Positions 1 to 5,039 of a stretch of DNA of 5,039 bases are shown in pieces. The stretch lies in contig CAKTED010000137.1 in NCBI GenBank assembly GCA_934546725.1, positions 1 through 5,039 of the forward strand. Reading direction: 5' to 3'. This stretch comes from an uncultured Oscillospiraceae bacterium. Its GTDB lineage: Bacteria > Bacillota > Clostridia > Oscillospirales > Oscillospiraceae. A model generated the notes under the pieces. It was not told the origin of the DNA and did not search any database. It was given only the letters and a program-made list of their open reading frames with translations. A program made the translations under genes and the position numbers. Within the stretch, counting starts at the first letter, position 1; every line of letters begins with the position of its first letter.

Positions 1-780
1 GATAAGCCGGGAGACGCGAAATACGGCTTTATGCGCGGGCAGCTTACGGAGGGCTTCAGGCTGCTTATGGCTAAGGGAGTGAAGGAATTCGGACTTCACG
101 CCTTTCTGGCGAGCAACGTACTTTCTGACGATTATTATCCCGCGCTTGCGGGCGTGCTTTTCAAAACTGCCGTTGAGCTCAGGCAGGAGACCGGCGCGCA
201 TATTACTTTCATAAATCTTTCCGGCGGCATAGGCATTCCGTATCGCCCCGAGGAGCGCGAAAACGACATTGAAGCGATCGGGGAGGGAGTACGCAGAAAG
301 TATGAAGAGATTCTTGTTCCGGCCGGAATGGGAGACGTGGCGCTTTATACCGAGCTTGGCAGATATATGCTCGGACCCTATGGCTGCCTGGTTTCTACCG
401 CAATTCATCAGAAGCACATATATAAGGAGTATATCGGGCTGGATTCCTGCGCGGCTGACCTTATGCGTCCGGCCATGTATGGTGCGTATCACCATATAAC
501 GGTTTCGGGCAAGGAAAATCAGCCCTGTGACCATATGTACGATGTTACGGGCTCGCTCTGCGAGAATAACGACAAGTTTGCAATCGACCGTCCGCTGCCC
601 GAGATAGAGATCGGAGACCGGATCATAATTCATGACACCGGTGCTCACGGCTACGCGATGGGGTATAATTATAATGGAAAGCTGCGCTCAAAGGAACTTC
701 TGCTTACGGAGAGCGGAGATGTAAGGATGATTCGCCGCGCGGAAACGCCCGAGGACTACTTTGCAACCTTCAAATTCTGA
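1..780 (+). CDS. lysA: Diaminopimelate decarboxylase, C-terminal part (5' end outside window)
   Basis: This PLP-dependent fold-III decarboxylase converts meso-2,6-diaminopimelate to L-lysine, the last step of bacterial lysine synthesis, in the cytoplasm. The reading frame is open from base 1 (no start in the window) to TGA at 778-780, giving 259 residues. The family is usually about 415-440 residues, so roughly the first 160, including the PLP-binding lysine, are missing. Visible signatures, counted from base 1: HAFLASN at 33-39; the glycine-rich phosphate-binding loop NLSGGIGIP at 72-80; ELGRYMLGPYG at 118-128 (EPGR in most relatives); DLMRPAMYGAYHHI at 153-166; the substrate-loop GSLCENND at 184-191, with C187 and E188 matching the conserved Cys-Glu pair; and DTGAHGYAMGYNYNG at 212-226. 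The RPAMYGAYH and LCEN blocks favour LysA over ornithine/arginine or carboxynorspermidine decarboxylases of the same fold. The leucine in ELGR and the histidine in GAHG mark a divergent clade. The ATG at base 31 is an internal methionine, not a start. Confidence 0.93.
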   Translation, partial: DKPGDAKYGFMRGQLTEGFRLLMAKGVKEFGLHAFLASNVLSDDYYPALAGVLFKTAVELRQETGAHITFINLSGGIGIPYRPEERENDIEAIGEGVRRKYEEILVPAGMGDVALYTELGRYMLGPYGCLVSTAIHQKHIYKEYIGLDSCAADLMRPAMYGAYHHITVSGKENQPCDHMYDVTGSLCENNDKFAIDRPLPEIEIGDRIIIHDTGAHGYAMGYNYNGKLRSKELLLTESGDVRMIRRAETPEDYFATFKF

Positions 781-781
781 T

Positions 782-803
782 ATTTTGGAGAATGTTCCAA
801 AAT
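782..803. repeat. Perfect 8-bp inverted repeat after lysA
   Basis: ATTTTGGA at 782-789 is mirrored by TCCAAAAT at 796-803 around a 6-base spacer (GAATGT); G790 and T795 can add a wobble pair. It begins two bases after the lysA stop. If transcribed it could extend by CTG at 777-779 pairing with CAG at 804-806 across a two-base bulge. The following sequence (812-827) is T/A-rich but not a clean U-run, so it is at best a weak lysA terminator. The alternative is an operator for a regulator acting on glnN. It matches neither the GlnR nor the Firmicutes LexA box that I know. Confidence 0.5.
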
Positions 804-843
804 CAGGACGGTATATTTATATATTTTGTTGCAGTGCGGCGTA

Positions 844-872
844 TTGCTTTTTTCACGCGGATGTAGTAAAGT
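844..872 (+). promoter_or_regulatory. Weak candidate promoter for glnN
   Basis: TTGCTT at 844-849 (3 of 6 against TTGACA) and TAAAGT at 867-872 (4 of 6 against TATAAT) are separated by exactly 17 bases. This would start transcription near 878-880 and place the 911-948 hairpin in the glnN leader. Other possible -10 boxes are TATATT at 812-817 and 820-825 and CATAAT at 887-892, but none has a convincing -35 partner. The glnN promoter is therefore not firmly located, and a site inside or upstream of lysA is also possible. Confidence 0.25.
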
Positions 873-910
873 AACAACATCAAAGGCATAATAGAGAGTT
901 TTCAATCTGA

Positions 911-948
911 GGCAATGGCGTCCCGGCTGGGTTGTCGTTGCCTTTTTT
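911..948 (+). terminator. Intrinsic terminator hairpin in the glnN leader (possible attenuator)
   Basis: GGCAATGGCG at 911-920 pairs with TTGTCGTTGCC (932-942) over ten consecutive pairs, 911-920 with 933-942, three of them G-U. A T-T mismatch (921/932) follows, then CCC 922-924 with GGG 929-931 around a GGCT loop. Six T residues follow directly at 943-948, then AATTTT. This is the classic stem plus U-run of an intrinsic terminator. It lies 130 bases past the lysA stop but only 27 bases before the glnN ATG, with no promoter-like pair between the U-run and the ribosome site. It could end lysA read-through, but glnN transcripts probably have to cross it, which suggests conditional termination. 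Confidence 0.8.
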
Positions 949-955
949 AATTTTC

Positions 956-978
956 AGGGAAAGGGTTTGGAGATAATG
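956..978 (+). promoter_or_regulatory. Ribosome binding site that decides the glnN start
   Basis: AGGGAAAGGG at 956-965 lies 10 bases before ATG at 976-978; GGAG at 969-972 lies only 3 bases before it. A TTG at 967-969 is in frame and would add three residues, but it is one base away from the purine tract, too close to be served by it. The ATG also gives [12 protein letters not shown], which agrees with the N-terminus I know for GlnN proteins. ATG 976 is therefore preferred. Confidence 0.65.
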
Positions 979-3072
979 AACGTATCTGAAATTTTCGGCA
1001 GCAATGTATTTAGCGAGTCTGTTATGAGAGAACGTCTTCCCAAAAAGGTTTTCGCGGAGGTTATGGACGTCATGAAAAATGGCGGCCAGATAAGCATGGC
1101 CGCCGCGGACGTGGTGGCTTCGGCCATGAAGGACTGGGCCGTTGAGAAGGGCGCAACGCATTATACCCACTGGTTCCAGCCGCTCACCGGGATCACTGCC
1201 GAGAAGCACGACTCATTTATAACTCCTCCGATAGAGGGGAAGACCCTGCTTCAGCTTTCCGGCAAGCAGCTTATAATGGGCGAGCCGGATGCGTCCTCAT
1301 TCCCGTCCGGCGGACTTCGCGCCACGCATTACGCGCGAGGCTACACGGCCTGGGACATAACCTCTCCTGCATTCGTCAAGGAGCAGGCGGCAGGCGTTAT
1401 CCTCTGCATCCCCACGGTTTTCGTTTCCTATACCGGCGAAGCTCTTGATAAAAAGACTCCGCTTCTGCGCTCCATGGAGGCCGTAAGCCAGCAGGCGCTG
1501 CGCATTGTCCGCCTTTTCGGCAACAATACGGCAACGAAGGTCGTTGCTTCGGTCGGTCCCGAGCAGGAATATTTCCTTGTTGACCGCGAGAAGTATCTCA
1601 AAAGGAGAGACCTTATATACACCGGACGCACACTTTTCGGAGCGCCCGCGCCGAAGGGCCAGGAGCTTGAGGATCAGTACTTCGGCTCGATCCGCGAACG
1701 CGTCGGCGCGTATATGAAGGATCTTAACGAGCAGCTTTGGAAAATGGGCATCACGGCCACAACGCAGCACAACGAGGTCGCTCCGGCTCAACACGAAATG
1801 GCGCCTATTTATTCAACGGCCAATATTGCAGTTGATAATAACCAGCTCGCGATGGAGACCATGAAAAGAGTTGCGACTCAGCACGGTCTTGTCTGCCTGC
1901 TCCACGAAAAGCCCTACGCCGGTGTAAACGGAAGCGGCAAGCACAACAACTGGTCCATCGGCACCGATACCGGCGAGAATCTTCTTGAGCCTGGAGATGA
2001 GCCGAGCAAAAATCTCCAGTTCCTGCTCGTGCTTGCCTGCATAATGAAGGCCGTTGACGTTCACGCCGACCTGCTCAGAGAGTCCGCCGCAAACGTCGGC
2101 AACGACCACAGACTTGGTGCAAACGAAGCACCTCCGGCCATTATCTCCATGTTCCTTGGCGATCAGCTTGAGGACATTGTCAACCAGATCGTAAAGAGCG
2201 GCACGGCCGACGTTACCAAAAAGGGCGGTAAGCTGGATACCGGCATCTCCTTTGTACCCGTCCTTAACAAGGATGCTACTGACAGAAACAGAACCTCTCC
2301 GTTTGCGTTTACGGGCAATAAGTTCGAGTTCCGCATGGTCGGTTCTTCCGATTCGATCGCGTCTCCGAATACGACGCTCAACGCCGTTGTTGCCGAGGCC
2401 TTCTGCGAGGCGGCGGATATTCTTGAAAAGTCCGACGACTTTGATACCGACGTCAAAAAGCTCATAGCCAAATATATGTCGGAGCATCAGCGCATCATCT
2501 TCAACGGCAACGGATATTCCGAGGAGTGGGTAGAAGAGGCCGCAAGAAGGGGACTGCCGAATCTCAGTTCCATGGTCGCTACCGTCCCTGCGCTCACGAC
2601 CGAAAAGTCCGTTAAGCTTTTTGAAAAGTTCAACATTTTCACCAAAGCGGAGCTCGAGTCCCGCGCCGAGATCATGTATGAGACCTATGCAAAGTCCATT
2701 AACATTGAGGCGCAGACCATGATACATATGGCGGGCAAGCATTATATCCCGGCGGTCATCAAGTATACCACGAGCCTTGCAGAGTCCATTTCTGCCGTGA
2801 CCGCAGCGGGCGCGAACGCAAGCGTGCAGAAGGAGCTGCTTGAGGCGTGCAGCAAACTGCTCAGACAGACGAAGGATGCTCTCGAGAAGCTCATAAGCGA
2901 TACGGAGCGCGTCACCGGAATAGCCGATGTCTGCGAGATGGCAAACGCCTTCCATGACGAGATCGTTCCTGATATGAACGCGCTCAGAACGCCTGTCGAC
3001 GAGCTTGAGCTTATGATGGACAAAAAGGACTGGCCCGTACCGACCTATGGCGACCTTATGTTCGAGGTCTGA
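976..3072 (+). CDS. glnN: Glutamine synthetase type III
   Basis: It makes L-glutamine from glutamate, ammonia and ATP in the cytoplasm. The 698 residues fit the roughly 700-residue GSIII family, far longer than the about 450-residue GSI; family members form large dodecamers. Counting from ATG 976, the visible signatures are: N-terminal EIFGSNVF with [19 protein letters not shown] at 61-72; [10 protein letters not shown] at 194-203, the metal-binding Glu motif; [13 protein letters not shown] at 262-274; [17 protein letters not shown] at 311-327, the catalytic and ATP-site loop; [15 protein letters not shown] at 373-387; and [16 protein letters not shown] at 438-453, with the arginine and glutamates of the active site. 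The remaining 200 or so residues are the helical C-terminal region typical of GSIII. No key motif is damaged. Expression is probably controlled at the leader hairpin just upstream. The gene is followed after 43 bases by a palindromic hairpin. It contains few TTA, CTA and TCA codons, which explains long open frames on its opposite strand. The TTG at 967 is a less likely start. Confidence 0.97.
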   Translation: MNVSEIFGSNVFSESVMRERLPKKVFAEVMDVMKNGGQISMAAADVVASAMKDWAVEKGATHYTHWFQPLTGITAEKHDSFITPPIEGKTLLQLSGKQLIMGEPDASSFPSGGLRATHYARGYTAWDITSPAFVKEQAAGVILCIPTVFVSYTGEALDKKTPLLRSMEAVSQQALRIVRLFGNNTATKVVASVGPEQEYFLVDREKYLKRRDLIYTGRTLFGAPAPKGQELEDQYFGSIRERVGAYMKDLNEQLWKMGITATTQHNEVAPAQHEMAPIYSTANIAVDNNQLAMETMKRVATQHGLVCLLHEKPYAGVNGSGKHNNWSIGTDTGENLLEPGDEPSKNLQFLLVLACIMKAVDVHADLLRESAANVGNDHRLGANEAPPAIISMFLGDQLEDIVNQIVKSGTADVTKKGGKLDTGISFVPVLNKDATDRNRTSPFAFTGNKFEFRMVGSSDSIASPNTTLNAVVAEAFCEAADILEKSDDFDTDVKKLIAKYMSEHQRIIFNGNGYSEEWVEEAARRGLPNLSSMVATVPALTTEKSVKLFEKFNIFTKAELESRAEIMYETYAKSINIEAQTMIHMAGKHYIPAVIKYTTSLAESISAVTAAGANASVQKELLEACSKLLRQTKDALEKLISDTERVTGIADVCEMANAFHDEIVPDMNALRTPVDELELMMDKKDWPVPTYGDLMFEV

Positions 3073-3086
3073 TGTCCGCATAATAA

Positions 3087-3115
3087 TTGATTATCCGGCG
3101 CATATATGCTATAAT
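3087..3115 (+). promoter_or_regulatory. Strong sigma-A-type promoter with extended -10, upstream of nadE
   Basis: TTGATT at 3087-3092 (4 of 6 against TTGACA), a 17-base spacer and a perfect TATAAT at 3110-3115. TG at 3107-3108 one base before the -10 box gives the extended TGN-TATAAT form. Start of transcription is predicted near 3121-3123, giving a leader of about 57 bases to the nadE ATG. This is the best promoter in the window. It lies after the glnN stop, so nadE probably has its own transcript. Confidence 0.8.
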
Positions 3116-3150
3116 ATCGAGGTATCCTACGGGATACCTCGATTCATTTT
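3116..3150 (+). terminator. 12-bp perfect palindrome, likely glnN terminator and possible nadE operator
   Basis: ATCGAGGTATCC at 3116-3127 is perfectly mirrored by GGATACCTCGAT at 3132-3143 around the loop TACG. In RNA, C(UACG)G is a member of the very stable UNCG tetraloop class. The tail TCATTTT (3144-3150) is an interrupted, moderate U-run, acceptable for termination of glnN 43 bases after its stop. The left arm starts directly after the -10 box of the nadE promoter and spans the expected start site, so the element may also act as a DNA operator, or leave a 7-bp stem-loop at the 5' end of nadE mRNA. Confidence 0.65.
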
Positions 3151-3178
3151 ATGCAGAGTGGCAGAGGAGTAAATATTT

Positions 3179-5039
3179 ATGAATTACGGATTTATAAAGG
3201 CAGCCACGGCCTCGCCGAGAGTGACCGTGGCAGACTGCGAGAGCAACACCGCAGAAATAATTCACGCGATAGACGCGGCATACGAGCGCGGCGTGAAGCT
3301 CCTCTGCTTTCCGGAGCTTTGCGTATGCGGATATACATGCGCTGATCTGTTTTTTCAGCAAACGCTCCTTGCGGCCTCCGCAAGAGCCGTGCGGCAGATA
3401 GCGGAAGCGGCTCGCGGAAAGGGCATGCTCCTTGTGGTCGGGTTTCCGTTTTTGCACAGCGGAAAAATATATAACTGCGCGGCGGTGATTTTTGACGGCG
3501 AGCTGCTCGGCATTGTACCGAAAACAAATATTCCAAACTATTCCGAATTTTACGAGTGCAGACATTTTGCCTCCGCGCCCGAGGAAAACGTTACCGTGAG
3601 CTTTGCGGGCAGGGAGGTCCCGTTCGGTAGCCGCATACTGTTTGAGTGCTCAAACTTTCCGGGCCTGACCATAGGCATCGAAATATGCGAGGATCTCTGG
3701 GTCGCGGCAAGTCCGTCGCTCGAGCATGTGCGCAGCGGCGCAAGCGTCATCATGAACCCGTCTGCCGGGGACGAAATAATCGGGAAGGCGGCGTATCGCC
3801 GTTCGCTTGTGAGCAGCCAGTCGGCAAAGCTTGTCTGCGCGTACATTTACGCCGGTGCGGGCGAGGGTGAATCCACACAGGATATGATTTTTTCGGGCCA
3901 CAGCATGATATGCGAAAACGGAACGCTCCTGGCCGAGAGCAGGCTTTTTGAAAATTCAATGCAGACGGCGGATATTGACATTGAGCGCATTATTGCCGAA
4001 CGCGCCAGAACAAATACCTTCAGGTCTGAAGCTGGGAAAGGCTGCCTTACCGTTCCGTTCTGTTTTTCGAGCTGCGAAAATCGATTTGAGCGAAGGGTTG
4101 AGGCGCATCCCTTTGTTCCGGGCGACACGGCACGCAGAAGCGAGGTTTGCGCCGAGATTCTGACAATGCAGGCAATGGGGCTTAAAAAGCGCATTGAGCA
4201 TACCAACGCCGGATCTGCCGTAATAGGAGTTTCCGGCGGCTTGGATTCGACGCTTGCTCTGCTCGTTGCGGTTCGTGCATTTGATATGTGCGCGCGCGAC
4301 AGACGGGGAATAATTGCCGTTACAATGCCGTGCTTTGGAACAACGGCGCGCACAAAGTCAAACGCGGAAGCTCTTTGCGAGCAGCTTGGAGTAACGCTCC
4401 GGACGGTCAATATATCCGAAGCGGTGAACGTGCATTTCCGCGATATAGGTCAGGACCCGGCAAAATATGACGTAACATATGAAAATTCACAGGCAAGGGA
4501 ACGCACGCAGGTGCTGATGGACATCGCAAATAAGACCGGCGGATTTGTTATAGGCACCGGAGACCTCTCGGAGCTTGCGCTTGGCTGGGCAACCTATAAC
4601 GGAGATCATATGTCCATGTATGGCGTGAACTGCTCCATTCCCAAAACGCTTGTTCGCCACCTTGTAAAATATGCGGCCGACACGGCGGGGGACAGGTCGC
4701 TTTCGGCTACGCTGGAAAGCATTCTTGATACGCCTGTAAGCCCGGAGCTGCTGCCGCCGGAAAACGGAGACATTTCGCAGAAAACGGAAAATATTGTCGG
4801 ACCGTATGATCTGCATGATTTCTTCCTGTATTATATGGTGCGTTTCGGATTTTCTCCCGAGAAAATTCTGTTTCTTGCCGAAAATGCGTTTGCAGGAGAA
4901 TTTGATTCCAATACAATAAAAGCATGGCTCAGGGTTTTTCTGCGGAGATTTTTTGCACAGCAGTTCAAGCGCTCGTGCCTGCCGGACGGCCCCAAGGTCG
5001 GCACGGTCACGCTTTCACCGCGAGGAGACTGGCGTATGC
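3179..5039 (+). CDS. nadE: Glutamine-dependent NAD+ synthetase (3' end outside window)
   Basis: This two-domain cytoplasmic enzyme makes NAD+ from nicotinate adenine dinucleotide and ATP, taking ammonia from glutamine. ATG 3179 is the first start after an in-frame TAA at 3170 and has AGAGGAG at 3163-3169, spaced 9 bases. There is no stop to base 5039, so 620 residues are present. The N-terminal nitrilase-like glutaminase domain (about 1-285) shows its full triad: E46 in CFPEL, K115 in VPKTN, C170 in IEICEDLW. These sit exactly six residues earlier than the E52/K121/C176 triad I recall for the Mycobacterium tuberculosis enzyme. The synthetase domain (about 330 onward) has the ATP pyrophosphatase loop SGGLDS at 352-357, YENSQARERTQ at 434-444, and GTGDLSELALGWATYNGDH at 459-477. 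The frame reaches SPRGDWRM at 613-620, a near-terminal motif in this family, so perhaps 15-30 residues are lost. The intact glutaminase triad separates it from the short ammonia-dependent NadE. It probably has its own promoter at 3087-3115. Confidence 0.96.
   Translation, partial: MNYGFIKAATASPRVTVADCESNTAEIIHAIDAAYERGVKLLCFPELCVCGYTCADLFFQQTLLAASARAVRQIAEAARGKGMLLVVGFPFLHSGKIYNCAAVIFDGELLGIVPKTNIPNYSEFYECRHFASAPEENVTVSFAGREVPFGSRILFECSNFPGLTIGIEICEDLWVAASPSLEHVRSGASVIMNPSAGDEIIGKAAYRRSLVSSQSAKLVCAYIYAGAGEGESTQDMIFSGHSMICENGTLLAESRLFENSMQTADIDIERIIAERARTNTFRSEAGKGCLTVPFCFSSCENRFERRVEAHPFVPGDTARRSEVCAEILTMQAMGLKKRIEHTNAGSAVIGVSGGLDSTLALLVAVRAFDMCARDRRGIIAVTMPCFGTTARTKSNAEALCEQLGVTLRTVNISEAVNVHFRDIGQDPAKYDVTYENSQARERTQVLMDIANKTGGFVIGTGDLSELALGWATYNGDHMSMYGVNCSIPKTLVRHLVKYAADTAGDRSLSATLESILDTPVSPELLPPENGDISQKTENIVGPYDLHDFFLYYMVRFGFSPEKILFLAENAFAGEFDSNTIKAWLRVFLRRFFAQQFKRSCLPDGPKVGTVTLSPRGDWRM

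Noticed and set aside
873..942. Possible ANTAR-type dual-hexaloop antitermination RNA before glnN
   Set aside because: The terminator can be drawn with a six-base loop (924-929), but it reads CGGCTG, lacking the A at position 1 and G at position 4 of that motif. No clear first hairpin with such a loop is visible upstream, so only a generic attenuator is claimed.
781..960. GlnR box or cyanobacterial-type glutamine riboswitch in the glnN leader
   Set aside because: I see no TGTNA-N7-TNACA-like site, and no arrangement I can match to the known glnA RNA motif. A covariance-model search would settle the riboswitch question.
1813..3081. A 422-codon open frame on the minus strand opposite glnN, with a 165-codon one at 1297-1794 in the same register
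   Set aside because: Its codons lie exactly opposite glnN codons, so it stays open simply because glnN seldom uses TTA, CTA and TCA. The translation shows no family I recognise and is rich in residues expected from reverse-complemented sense codons; the sense strand is an unmistakable GSIII.
3151..3345. A 64-codon + strand open frame starting between glnN and nadE
   Set aside because: It overlaps the start of nadE in another frame, has no good ribosome site before base 3151, and the AGAGGAG at 3163-3169 clearly serves ATG 3179.
3847..4410. A 187-codon minus-strand open frame opposite nadE, plus smaller ones at 3149-3565 and 4487-4816
   Set aside because: All lie within the nadE reading frame, whose catalytic residues are intact across the region. 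The antisense products show no recognisable domain.

Overview
The window reads as a stretch of ordinary core metabolism from a Gram-positive anaerobe of the class Clostridia (Bacillota), probably a gut-type lineage of moderate GC. This is inferred from the protein families: a long type III glutamine synthetase, a long glutamine-dependent NAD synthetase of the clostridial kind, and a diaminopimelate decarboxylase of a clade I associate with gut Clostridia. The strong AGGAG-type ribosome sites and a consensus extended -10 promoter fit the same picture. The sequence alone does not give a genus.

Layout: three genes lie on the + strand. (1) Bases 1-780 hold the C-terminal 259 residues of a diaminopimelate decarboxylase (lysA); its N-terminal part is outside the window. 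(2) Bases 781-975 form a 195-base gap with a perfect 8-bp inverted repeat just after the lysA stop, weak promoter-like elements, and a strong intrinsic-terminator hairpin placed directly before the next gene's ribosome site. (3) Bases 976-3072 hold a complete type III glutamine synthetase (glnN), 698 residues with all family signatures. (4) Bases 3073-3178 form a 106-base gap with a near-consensus promoter whose -10 box touches a 12-bp perfect palindrome with a UACG loop. (5) Bases 3179-5039 hold 620 residues of a glutamine-dependent NAD+ synthetase (nadE), open to the window's right edge and probably lacking only a short C-terminal tail.

How the genes relate: all three concern nitrogen and amino-acid metabolism. 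GlnN fixes ammonia into glutamine, NadE spends glutamine as the amide donor for NAD+, and LysA makes lysine from the cell-wall precursor meso-diaminopimelate. The two gaps each contain regulatory structure, so each gene probably has its own transcriptional control and the three need not form one operon.

I see no mobile element, CRISPR array, tRNA, rRNA, phage gene or new gene system here. The observations most worth a second look are in the two intergenic gaps: the terminator in the glnN leader, and the palindrome at the predicted nadE start site.
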